From positions 3,299,307 through 3,363,306 of the forward strand of contig NZ_MDTQ01000001.1 of NCBI RefSeq assembly GCF_001709345.1: 64,000 nt of DNA. The letters run 5' to 3'. The DNA comes from Terasakiispira papahanaumokuakeensis. Lineage in GTDB: Bacteria; Pseudomonadota; Gammaproteobacteria; Pseudomonadales; Halomonadaceae. A model generated the notes under the pieces. The model was given only the letters and a program-made list of their open reading frames with translations. It searched no databases and had not been told where the DNA came from. This document shows positions 56,425 to 64,000 of the stretch, piece by piece (the stretch's first letter is position 1; each line of letters starts with the position of its first letter). The position numbers and the translations under genes are program-made.

Positions 56425-57204
56425 TTACAGCGTCATCCCGCCATCAGCAGCATAGGCCACGCCAGTCGTAAACGAGGCCGCATCAGACGCCAGATAGAGT
56501 GCCAAACGGGCAATTTCTTCAGGCTGCCCCAAGCGTTTCATCGGCTGGCGATCAACGAATTGTTGATAAACGGCGGCTTCATCCGCCCCGGCTTGAGCGG
56601 CTTGTGCTGCAATACGCTGACGCAGCGACGGCGACTCCACCGTACCCGGACAGATCGCATTACAGCGAACCCCTTGGGTAATAAAATCAGCCGCAACGGA
56701 TTTCGTCAGCCCGATCACAGCCGCTTTACTGGCCGCATAAGCACAACGATTAGGGACGCCTTTCACACTAGAAGCCACAGAGGCCATATTGAGAATGACC
56801 CCTTCGCCACGGGCTAACATATCGGGAATAAATGTTTGGATGGTGTGGAACATCGCGGTGACGTTCACCGCCATCGCTTGTTCCCAGTCTTGGTCGCTAC
56901 AGACCGTCACATCCCCTGCGTGAACATAACCGGCACAATTAAACAACACATCAACCGGCCCCACTTCCGCCTTAAGCGCTCGGATCGCTTCTGCGGAAGT
57001 CACATCCAGGGGATAAACCGTTAACCCCGGTTCATCGGCCAAAGGGGCCACATCAATATCGGTGGCAATGACATGCGCCCCTGCATCGCGGAAAAGCTGC
57101 GCGCTAGCGCGCCCAATGCCCTGTGCCGCAGCGGTAATCAATACCGTTTTACCTTTCATCGACAGCCACTCAAGCGCAGCTGACGCCATACCTTGGTGAT
57201 CCAT
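56425..57204 (-). CDS. SDR-family dehydrogenase, probable 2-keto-3-deoxy sugar acid dehydrogenase
   Basis: 259 residues of a classical SDR: cofactor motif TAAAQGIGRA, NCAGYVHAGD, and the catalytic Ser-Tyr-Lys set (MASVASS and YAASKAA). It resembles 2-keto-3-deoxy-L-fuconate dehydrogenases and the BDH2 group. The start at ATG 57204 has GGGG upstream, but ATG 57159 would also give a full domain. It is upstream of the FAH-family gene on the same strand, and a LysR gene follows it at 57302 in the reverse direction of reading. Confidence 0.85.
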   Translation of the reverse strand: MDHQGMASAALEWLSMKGKTVLITAAAQGIGRASAQLFRDAGAHVIATDIDVAPLADEPGLTVYPLDVTSAEAIRALKAEVGPVDVLFNCAGYVHAGDVTVCSDQDWEQAMAVNVTAMFHTIQTFIPDMLARGEGVILNMASVASSVKGVPNRCAYAASKAAVIGLTKSVAADFITQGVRCNAICPGTVESPSLRQRIAAQAAQAGADEAAVYQQFVDRQPMKRLGQPEEIARLALYLASDAASFTTGVAYAADGGMTL

Positions 57205-57301
57205 GATCAGGCCCCTTTAGCTCGAATCTGTGAGCTCAATCTAGAGAGGCTTTTGATCACTGAATAATGGCTTTTTTCGATTAACCGATAACCTGGAGAA
57301 A

Positions 57302-58255
57302 TCACATAGTGGTTAAGATCTGCTTTTGTGCATGACGCTGAAGAATATCGGAGAACTCCTGAGCAGGCCCGACTAAAGGTTCATCCTTACGCGTCAAAAT
57401 ACCGTAATACTGCGGCACCAGCGTCAACTGGGTCTCCAGCATCGTCAGTACGCCGCGTTCGATATATTCACCGACCATGGCGATCGGTAACATCGCAATC
57501 ATTTGGCTACGCTCCAGCACTTTCAGGCAAGTATGCATAGAAATCGTCACGAGGATATTAGCGGGCACTTGAACACCCGCCTCGGCAAAAGCCGATTCCA
57601 TACGATCGCGAATGGGGGTGCCTTTAGGGTAGAGAATCCACGGCCAGGCTAACAAGGTGTCCAGACTGAGGACCTGCTCAGATCCGGCCAATGGATGCTG
57701 ATGATTCACCACCAGACAAAACGGTTCTGGTGCCAAGGGGGTGAAATCAAACTGCTGCGATTGACGTTGTTCAGTAAAGCGGCCAACAGCCAGATCGAGC
57801 GCCTTTTCCTCCAGCATTTTCATCAGCCGATTACTGGTTTCTTCGATCACTTCGACTTCCAGTAATGGCCAACGCTGCTTAATTTCGACAATGCCATCAG
57901 GCAATACAGCGGCCGTTGCGGCAAAAATACCGCCAACCTTCAAGTAACCGTGACCACCATTACTCAAACGATTGGTCTGGCTGACAAACCCTTCCGCCTC
58001 ATTCAACACGGTTTGGGCATAACGCAGCACATGCTGTCCTAAGTCAGTCGGCGGCATACTCCGTGGCAGCCGCTCAAAAACCGCAAACCCCAATAGTGAC
58101 TCAATTTCCTTGAGCATTTTACTGACAGCAGGTTGGCTCAAATTCATTTGTTCGGCGGCCAAATGCATGTTGCGTGTTCGACCTAACGTATCGATCAATA
58201 CCAAGTGTCGAAAACGCAGCCAATTACAAAAATGCGAAAGCGATAAATCTGCCAT
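57302..58255 (-). CDS. LysR-family regulator (GbpR-like) of the sugar-acid cluster
   Basis: 317 residues. The helix-turn-helix reads RNMHLAAEQMNLSQPAVSKM, and the domain following is like GbpR-type regulators of sugar uptake and oxidation. It is divergent from the AraD1-like FAH gene with a 185-base gap that holds an operator-like repeat (58336-58350). It could control both flanking transcription units. Confidence 0.88.
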   Translation of the reverse strand: MADLSLSHFCNWLRFRHLVLIDTLGRTRNMHLAAEQMNLSQPAVSKMLKEIESLLGFAVFERLPRSMPPTDLGQHVLRYAQTVLNEAEGFVSQTNRLSNGGHGYLKVGGIFAATAAVLPDGIVEIKQRWPLLEVEVIEETSNRLMKMLEEKALDLAVGRFTEQRQSQQFDFTPLAPEPFCLVVNHQHPLAGSEQVLSLDTLLAWPWILYPKGTPIRDRMESAFAEAGVQVPANILVTISMHTCLKVLERSQMIAMLPIAMVGEYIERGVLTMLETQLTLVPQYYGILTRKDEPLVGPAQEFSDILQRHAQKQILTTM

Positions 58256-58335
58256 CTTCAGTCCTCAATGAATCACACCTTAATCACCATCTTGATAAAC
58301 GTGCATCGCCCTTAACGTTTCTTGATCGCCAGCCA

Positions 58336-58350
58336 ATAACACCAAGTTAT
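58336..58350. promoter_or_regulatory. LysR-type operator (T-N11-A)
   Basis: ATAAC-ACCAA-GTTAT is a perfect 5+5+5 inverted repeat with the T-N11-A form recognised by LysR proteins, in the divergent gap between the LysR gene and the FAH-family gene. TTATCA direct repeats follow at about 58347-58372. Confidence 0.5.
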
Positions 58351-58440
58351 CAAAACCTTATCAGATGTCATTGGAGTTTATCGATATGCCCCCCTAGTGT
58401 GAGGCTATGTCCACCTGGATCCACCTGGAGAGGTTCCCTA

Positions 58441-59640
58441 ATGTCGCTCGCACTGACACCTGAAACCACCTTGCCGGTGGATCATCAAAACGCTTTGTTG
58501 GTTGGCCGGGCATGGGTGCCCGCCCCCGTGGCGGGCCCTTCCCCGATTGTCATTAAAGCCGGGCGGGTTTATGACTTATCCCAACACTTTGCCACGCTCA
58601 GTCAACTGTTGGAAACTGACCAGCCTCAGCAGCGGCTCAAAGAGATTGAAGGTATCGATCTTGGCACTGTCGAGGCATTACTGGCGAACAGTGGCCCTAC
58701 CCCGAATATCGATCAGCCCTTCCTGCTAGCCCCGGCTGACTTGCAGGTGATCAAGGCCGCAGGCGTCACCTTTGCTGACAGTATGATCGAGCGCGTGATC
58801 GAAGAACGTGCCGGTGGCGACACCACCCAAGCCGCTGAAATTCGCCAACAAGTACAAGCGGTCATCGGCTCAGATCTCAGTGCCATTGTGCCTGGATCGC
58901 CACAAGCCCAAGCATTGAAGCAATTACTGCAATCTCAAGGGTTATGGTCTCAGTATCTTGAGGTTGGGATTGGTCCGGACGCCGAAATATTCACCAAAGC
59001 GCCGGTCATGGCGGCGGTCGGCAGTGGCGCTGTCATCGGCATTCACCCGAAATCGGCATGGAATAATCCTGAGCCGGAAGTGGTGCTGGCGGTCAACAGT
59101 CGTGGCGATATTTTGGGCGCCACACTGGGGAATGACGTCAACTTAAGAGACTTCGAAGGCCGCAGTGCACTATTGTTAAGCAAAGCCAAGGACAACAACG
59201 CCTCGTGTGCCATCGGCCCCTTTATTCGACTTTTTGACCAGCACTTCACACTGGACGACGTCCGCCAATGCACGGTAGAGCTGAAAGTTGAAGGGACTGA
59301 TGGCTACACCTTGGCCGGTACCAGCTTGATGAACAAGATCAGCCGCGACCCGGCTGACCTGGCCCAACAAACCTTGAATGCCAACCACCAGTATCCAGAT
59401 GGTTTTTTACTGTTCCTTGGCACCCTGTTTGCACCGACTCAAGACCGTGGTGAGGCCGGTAGCGGGTTTACTCATCACCCCGGCGATCGCGTCGAAATCA
59501 GCAGCCCCCAGCTGGGCCGCCTGACTAACCAAGTCACCACCAGTGATCAAGCCCCCCCTTGGACGTTTGGATTGAATCAGCTGCTACATAACCTGGCAGA
59601 TCGTGGTTTACTGAGCCCGAAAAAAGACCAGACGCTCTGA
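58441..59640 (+). CDS. FAH-family protein, probable 2-keto-3-deoxy-pentonate dehydratase (AraD1-like)
   Basis: 399 residues. The C-terminal half (from about residue 170) is an FAH domain with metal ligands in NNPEPEVVLAV; the N-terminal half is the extra domain found in long FAH proteins next to aldonate dehydratases. Such proteins dehydrate 2-keto-3-deoxy-pentonates to 2-oxoglutarate semialdehyde. The start at ATG 58441 has GGAGAGG upstream. It is in tandem with the dehydratase that would make its substrate. Confidence 0.8.
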   Translation: MSLALTPETTLPVDHQNALLVGRAWVPAPVAGPSPIVIKAGRVYDLSQHFATLSQLLETDQPQQRLKEIEGIDLGTVEALLANSGPTPNIDQPFLLAPADLQVIKAAGVTFADSMIERVIEERAGGDTTQAAEIRQQVQAVIGSDLSAIVPGSPQAQALKQLLQSQGLWSQYLEVGIGPDAEIFTKAPVMAAVGSGAVIGIHPKSAWNNPEPEVVLAVNSRGDILGATLGNDVNLRDFEGRSALLLSKAKDNNASCAIGPFIRLFDQHFTLDDVRQCTVELKVEGTDGYTLAGTSLMNKISRDPADLAQQTLNANHQYPDGFLLFLGTLFAPTQDRGEAGSGFTHHPGDRVEISSPQLGRLTNQVTTSDQAPPWTFGLNQLLHNLADRGLLSPKKDQTL

Positions 59641-59641
59641 C

Positions 59642-59673
59642 GATTGAGCGATTGAGCGATTGAGAAATTGAAC
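59642..59673. repeat. Tandem array of four 8-bp units
   Basis: GATTGAGC twice, then GATTGAGA and AATTGAAC, directly after the FAH-family stop codon and before the ribosome site of the dehydratase. Confidence 0.7.
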
Positions 59674-59696
59674 GTACGCCTTGCAGGAGAAACGTC

Positions 59697-61484
59697 ATGA
59701 GTCAGCCAGAAAAACCGCGTTTACGCAGCCAGCTGTGGTTTGATGACCCGCAGCATGCGGATATGACTGCACTCTATGTTGAACGCTTTATGAACTACGG
59801 CCTGACCCGTGAGGAACTGCAATCAGGGCGACCGATTATCGGTATTGCACAAACCGGCAGCGATCTAGCGCCTTGTAATCGCCACCACTTACAACTGGCG
59901 GAACGGGTGAAAGCCGGTATTCGAGATGCCGGTGGCATACCGATGGAGTTCCCCGTTCATCCGCTGGCGGAACAAAGCCGTCGCCCCACTGCCGCCCTAG
60001 ATCGCAACTTGGCTTATTTGGGGTTAGTCGAAATTCTGCACGGTTTCCCACTGGATGGCGTGGTGCTGACGACGGGCTGCGATAAAACTACGCCCGCCTG
60101 TCTGATGGCCGCAGCCACCACTGACCTCCCCGCTATCGTCTTATCAGGCGGCCCCATGTTGGACGGCCACCACAAAGGCGAGCTGGTCGGTTCAGGCACC
60201 GTCATCTGGCATGCACGAAAGCTCTTGGCCTCTGACGCCATTGATTACGAAGACTTTATGGAGATGACGACGGCATCATCACCGTCGATTGGTCACTGCA
60301 ACACCATGGGCACCGCACTTTCCATGAACTCGCTGGCAGAAGCCTTAGGCATGTCACTGCCCGGTTGCGCCAGTATTCCAGCGCCTTACCGCGAACGCGG
60401 GCAAATGGCCTATACCACAGGCAAACGGATCTGTGAGATGGTCTGGGAAGATCTTCGCCCCTCCAAGATCATGACCCATGAAGCCTTTGAAAATGCCATT
60501 ACCGTCGCCTCAGCACTGGGCGCCTCCAGCAATTGCCCACCCCATTTAATTGCGATTGCCCGCCATATGGGGCTGGAGTTGAGTTTGGATGACTGGCAAC
60601 GGGTCGGTGAGAAAGTACCGCTACTGGCCAACTGTATGCCCGCAGGTCAATATCTGGGCGAAGGCTTTCACCGTGCCGGTGGCGTACCGGCGGTTCTGCA
60701 TGAGCTGACCAAAGCAGGCAAGATTCACCCCCAATGTATGACGGTCAGCGGGCGTACCATCGGCAACATCGCCGAGCAATCTCAAAATCATAATCCGGAT
60801 GTTATCCATACCTATGATGAACCGCTGAAGCATAATGCCGGCTTTATCGTCCTTAGCGGCAACTTCTTTGATAGCGCCATCATGAAAATGTCCGTGGTCG
60901 GCGATGCCTTTCGCAAGGCCTACCTCTCCAGCCCAGGCGAAGAGAACACTTTTGAAGCCCGCGCCATTGTCTTTGACGGCCCAGAGGATTATCACGCTCG
61001 CATTGATGATCCAGCATTAGAGATTGATGAGCACTGTATTTTGGTGATTCGCGGCGCCGGCACTGTGGGCTATCCCGGCAGTGCTGAAGTGGTCAATATG
61101 GCACCACCGGCATCCCTGATCAAACAAGGCATTGATGAACTGCCCTGCCTGGGCGATGGTCGCCAAAGCGGCACCTCAGCGAGCCCCTCGATTTTGAACA
61201 TGTCCCCTGAAGCGGCTGTCGGCGGCGGGTTAGCCCTCCTGCAAACCGGAGATCGGCTCAGTATTGACCTGAACCAACGCAAGGTGAATGTGCTGCTGGA
61301 TGAGGAAACCCTCGCCCAACGTCGCGCCGAGTGGACACCGCAAATGCCACCGTCACAGACACCCTGGCAAACACTGTATCGCGACCTCGTCGGCCAGCTG
61401 TCCACCGGCGGTTGCCTGGAACCGGCTACGTTGCACTTGAATGTCATTGCGCGTAGTGGAGGGGCCCCACGGCATTCGCACTAA
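59697..61484 (+). CDS. IlvD/Edd-family sugar acid dehydratase (L-arabinonate / D-xylonate type)
   Basis: 595 residues, the length of the pentonate-dehydratase branch rather than IlvD or Edd. The iron-sulfur cysteines are Cys60 (SDLAPCNRH), Cys128 (TTGCDKTTP) and Cys201 (GHCNTMGTA), matching known pentonate dehydratases in order and spacing. It removes water from an aldonate to give a 2-keto-3-deoxy acid. AGGAGA precedes the ATG. It is downstream of the AraD1-like gene and likely shares its promoter. Confidence 0.92.
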   Translation: MSQPEKPRLRSQLWFDDPQHADMTALYVERFMNYGLTREELQSGRPIIGIAQTGSDLAPCNRHHLQLAERVKAGIRDAGGIPMEFPVHPLAEQSRRPTAALDRNLAYLGLVEILHGFPLDGVVLTTGCDKTTPACLMAAATTDLPAIVLSGGPMLDGHHKGELVGSGTVIWHARKLLASDAIDYEDFMEMTTASSPSIGHCNTMGTALSMNSLAEALGMSLPGCASIPAPYRERGQMAYTTGKRICEMVWEDLRPSKIMTHEAFENAITVASALGASSNCPPHLIAIARHMGLELSLDDWQRVGEKVPLLANCMPAGQYLGEGFHRAGGVPAVLHELTKAGKIHPQCMTVSGRTIGNIAEQSQNHNPDVIHTYDEPLKHNAGFIVLSGNFFDSAIMKMSVVGDAFRKAYLSSPGEENTFEARAIVFDGPEDYHARIDDPALEIDEHCILVIRGAGTVGYPGSAEVVNMAPPASLIKQGIDELPCLGDGRQSGTSASPSILNMSPEAAVGGGLALLQTGDRLSIDLNQRKVNVLLDEETLAQRRAEWTPQMPPSQTPWQTLYRDLVGQLSTGGCLEPATLHLNVIARSGGAPRHSH

Positions 61485-61542
61485 CGAAGACTAATGCGAG
61501 ACCAGCGCGAATGAAGATCCACTGAGGCCATAAACACTAATC

Positions 61543-61559
61543 TATACAAACAGTATACA
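61543..61559 (+). promoter_or_regulatory. TATACA direct repeat before the renalase-like gene
   Basis: TATACA-AACAG-TATACA (61543-61548 and 61554-61559, period 11) lies 56 bases upstream of the start codon, in the place of a promoter. The yfcH-like gene has the same arrangement (see 55267-55327). Confidence 0.55.
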
Positions 61560-61614
61560 AGCGTTAGACTAGACTCATATCTCAGACATGCATTCAGCCA
61601 ACGAGAGGGGTCTT

Positions 61615-62604
61615 ATGTCGACTTTTGCAATTATTGGCGCCGGATTATCTGGCATGGCCTGCGCCCACGTCCTGCAAGATGCGGGGCATTCAGTGACCCT
61701 CTTTGACAAAGCCCGTGGCCCTGGCGGGCGCATGGCCAGCCGCCGTCGTCAATGGCCTCTCGCTGACGGGCTTACACCGCCCTTCACCTTTGATATTGGT
61801 GCTCAGTTTTTAACCGCGCGTGACGATGCCTTTCGAGCGCAATGCGCGCAATGGGCAGAACAAGGCGTGATGGCACAGTGGGATGACCCCGACCATCAAG
61901 CACACGAAACACGCTGGGTTGGCATTCCTCGGATGAGCGCCATCACACGCCAAATGGCAGAGGGCTTAGAGATCGTTGATGACTGTCGTATCAGCGCACT
62001 TCACCGTGAAGCCGAAGGGTGGCGCCTCACCAGTGATGATCCCGAAGCGCCGCAAACCCTAGGCTCTCAGGTGTTTGACCAAGTCGTTTTCGCGACACCA
62101 TCGCCACAATCGATCCCACTCCTCAGCGCCCATAGTTCAACCCTGACTCAAGCACTTCAGCAGGTCGAGATGCTGCCTTGCTGGACGGTTTATATTGCCT
62201 TTGATCAGTTACTACCGCTGGATCGTGAATGGGATCAACCGGAGCACGATGACGTCATTCAATGGTGGGCCGGGGAACACCACAAACCAGGACGCGGTGA
62301 ACCGCCGAGACTGATCATTCAAGCCACCGCACAATGGAGCCAAACTCACCTGGAAGAAGATCCAGAGACCATCCAGACTCAATTAGTGGAACATTGGCAA
62401 GCCCTCACGGGCCAAGCGTTACCCGCAATTGGGCTGATCGGTGCACACCGTTGGCGCTATGCGAAACCTCAGCAAGCCTTAGGGGTCGATTGGCTCAACG
62501 ATGGCAGCCTGAGTGTCTGTGGTGATGCTTGCCTGGGTGGCCGCGTTGAAAGCGCCTGGTGCTCAGGACATCGCCTGGGCCAACACTTGAGCACCCAGGA
62601 ATAA
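61615..62604 (+). CDS. Renalase-like FAD/NAD(P)-binding protein
   Basis: 329 residues. An N-terminal FAD motif (IIGAGLSGMACAHVL) with DKARGPGGRMASRR is followed by the amine-oxidase-like domain of bacterial renalase-type proteins, ending in CGDACLGGRVESAW. The start at ATG 61615 has GAGAGGGG upstream. In related bacteria such proteins are found with photolyase and YfcH-type genes. The substrate is not established for this subgroup; dihydro-NAD isomers are known for some. Confidence 0.82.
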   Translation: MSTFAIIGAGLSGMACAHVLQDAGHSVTLFDKARGPGGRMASRRRQWPLADGLTPPFTFDIGAQFLTARDDAFRAQCAQWAEQGVMAQWDDPDHQAHETRWVGIPRMSAITRQMAEGLEIVDDCRISALHREAEGWRLTSDDPEAPQTLGSQVFDQVVFATPSPQSIPLLSAHSSTLTQALQQVEMLPCWTVYIAFDQLLPLDREWDQPEHDDVIQWWAGEHHKPGRGEPPRLIIQATAQWSQTHLEEDPETIQTQLVEHWQALTGQALPAIGLIGAHRWRYAKPQQALGVDWLNDGSLSVCGDACLGGRVESAWCSGHRLGQHLSTQE

Positions 62605-62721
62605 CCAAGCGTTCACCTAGCCTCCTTTGAAGCCGCCCCGCGGTCGCCTTTGATCATGTTGACGGCTCAAGATCAAAAGCGCCACACAAGGTCACACTGA
62701 CTCGCGATTAAGTCGGCGGCT

Positions 62722-64000
62722 TCAGACCAGGCTTAACCGTCTTTTGGCCGCTGCCACCACGGCTTCAGGTGTGATATTGAAATGCTGATATAACGCCTCT
62801 GCCGACCCCGAGTCGCCAAAACCTGTCATTCCGACAAAATCACCGCCTTCCAAGTAACGATCCCAGCCAAACCGTAGCGCCGCTTCCACCCCAATACGCA
62901 CCGTATTCGAACCCAGCACCTCTCTTTTATAGGCGTCCGTTTGGCACTCAAAGAGCTCCCAACAGGGCATTGAGATAACCGCAGTAGGAATCCCCTGAGA
63001 TTGCAGCTGCTCGCGGGCCTCCAAGGCAATCGAGACTTCCGACCCGGTGGCCAAGAGGGTCACCGCACGCGTCCCCACCGAGGCCTCGGCCAAAATGTAA
63101 GCGCCCCGTTTCGAACAGTTCTCGCCCGGTTGCGCCTGGGTGCGCACTAACGGTAATGATTGTTTAGCAAAGGCTAAGGTGCTGGGCCCAGTAATATATT
63201 CCAGTGCAGCCTGCCAGCACTCTGCCGCTTCGACCGCATCGGCGGGACGGAACACATACATATTGGGCATTGCGCGTAATGACGCCAAGATTTCAACAGG
63301 CTGATGGGTCGGGCCATTACTGCCCACACCGATCGAATCATGGCTGAACACATACTTCACGGGTAGCTTCATCAGCGCCGACATCCGCATCGCCCCACGC
63401 TGATAATCAGAAAAGGCCAAATAAGTCACCGACAAAGGCATCGCCCCACCATGGGCCGCAATTCCATTGGCCATCGCTCCCATCACATGCTCTCGTATAC
63501 CACAGTGAATATACGTCCCCGTCCGCTGCTCAGCAGTGAAGGCCTGCAAAAGACGCTTATGCGCAGTCGGAGCTTCCAAATCGGCACAGGCAATCAGCCG
63601 CTCGTGCCATATCGGGGTTAATCGCGCATGAATCTCGGAAGACGCCATAATGCCAGGACAAGCATCGCCCTTTTCAATCACTTGTTGCTTATACTCATCC
63701 AACCACTGACCAAGCTCAGGCGGCAAAGCCCCCGAGATCCGACGCTGAAATTCATCCTGTTCCTGACGAGGCAACGCAGCCAGTTGTTGATGCCAATCGT
63801 GGTAAAATGATTCATGGCGTCGACCCGCCGCCCGCCATTGATTGAGAATCGGTTCCGGCGTTTCAAAAGCCGGATAAGGCCACCCCAATTGCTGACGGGC
63901 AGCGGCCGCATCTTCAGGTGTCAAACGCGCACTATGTCCTCCTCGCGTACCCTGCACACGCGGCACTCCATACCCTATCACCGTGCGGCAAGCAATCATC
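62722..64000 (-). CDS. Transketolase, C-terminal part (runs off the right edge)
   Basis: 425 visible residues of a protein of probably about 660: the end of the N-terminal thiamine-diphosphate domain (CRTVIGYGVP), the pyrimidine-binding domain (YIHCGIREHVMGAMANGIAAHGG, HDSIGVGSNGPTHQPVE) and the C-terminal domain. The usual GGSADL segment reads ACADLEAPTAHK here, an uncommon variant. The remaining catalytic residues in view (His in THQPVE, Glu in REH) are present. It is possibly a second transketolase linked to sugar catabolism; the housekeeping copy cannot be excluded. Confidence 0.88.
   Translation of the reverse strand, partial: MIACRTVIGYGVPRVQGTRGGHSARLTPEDAAAARQQLGWPYPAFETPEPILNQWRAAGRRHESFYHDWHQQLAALPRQEQDEFQRRISGALPPELGQWLDEYKQQVIEKGDACPGIMASSEIHARLTPIWHERLIACADLEAPTAHKRLLQAFTAEQRTGTYIHCGIREHVMGAMANGIAAHGGAMPLSVTYLAFSDYQRGAMRMSALMKLPVKYVFSHDSIGVGSNGPTHQPVEILASLRAMPNMYVFRPADAVEAAECWQAALEYITGPSTLAFAKQSLPLVRTQAQPGENCSKRGAYILAEASVGTRAVTLLATGSEVSIALEAREQLQSQGIPTAVISMPCWELFECQTDAYKREVLGSNTVRIGVEAALRFGWDRYLEGGDFVGMTGFGDSGSAEALYQHFNITPEAVVAAAKRRLSLV

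Overview
The window reads as chromosomal DNA of a gammaproteobacterium, most likely of the Halomonadaceae/Oceanospirillales type (inferred from gene content and gene order, which sit between those of Pseudomonas and enterics; no rRNA is present to confirm it). Gene density is high, almost all intergenic gaps are short, and I see no insertion sequence, prophage or CRISPR array.

Layout. 1-6.2 kb: a stable-RNA type promoter firing out of the left edge, then pssA, ilvC, divergent ilvY, and ilvIH behind a long structured leader (branched-chain amino acid synthesis). 6.2-14 kb: clpB with a clear heat-shock promoter, pgeF, rluD, divergent bamD, nadE and a small membrane/zinc-ribbon-like protein. 14-34 kb: a long minus-strand housekeeping run, read from right to left as rplU-rpmA-obgE-proB, rpsT-murJ, then ribF-ileS-lspA-fkpB-ispH-thiO. 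Four minor type IV pilin genes lie in this run (pilV and pilW behind murJ, pilX and fimT before ribF). They are split into two pairs by a plus-strand cassette with a LysR regulator, fdhD, a YdeP-like molybdopterin oxidoreductase and a small helix-turn-helix-like protein.

34-41 kb: between rplU and ispB, which are direct neighbours in enterics, lie a TetR regulator, a FabF-type ketosynthase, a membrane-tethered glutaredoxin-like protein and two related small membrane proteins. ispB, a PAS-GGDEF-EAL protein with a degenerate cyclase motif, and tRNA-Pro(CGG) follow. 41-49 kb: a catabolic island that looks like the lower lysine/pipecolate pathway: amaB-type dehydrogenase, a sodium-coupled NSS transporter with a MetS-like small subunit, and an amaA-type FAD oxidase on one strand; a LysR regulator and an HglS-type 2-oxoadipate dioxygenase on the other. 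49-54 kb: dsbG, a TlpA-like thioredoxin with a membrane front end, and rapA. 54-64 kb: a YfcH-type epimerase, a sugar-acid catabolic cluster (two FAH-family enzymes, an SDR, a LysR regulator and an IlvD/Edd dehydratase), a renalase-like flavoprotein and the C-terminal part of a transketolase.

How the parts work together. The ilv genes, the isoprenoid genes (ispH, ispB), the lipoprotein/outer-membrane genes (lspA, bamD) and the ribosome/GTPase genes are ordinary housekeeping. The accessory signals most worth following are: (1) the amaB-transporter-amaA / LysR / hglS island, which together would take pipecolate to D-2-hydroxyglutarate with one intermediate transaminase missing; (2) the formate-dehydrogenase-like cassette inside the minor pilin genes; (3) direct TATACA repeats shared by the yfcH-like and renalase-like genes, suggesting one regulon; (4) a recurring habit of this genome: short degenerate tandem arrays (8-21 bp period, different sequence at each site) in the gaps between genes and once inside hglS.
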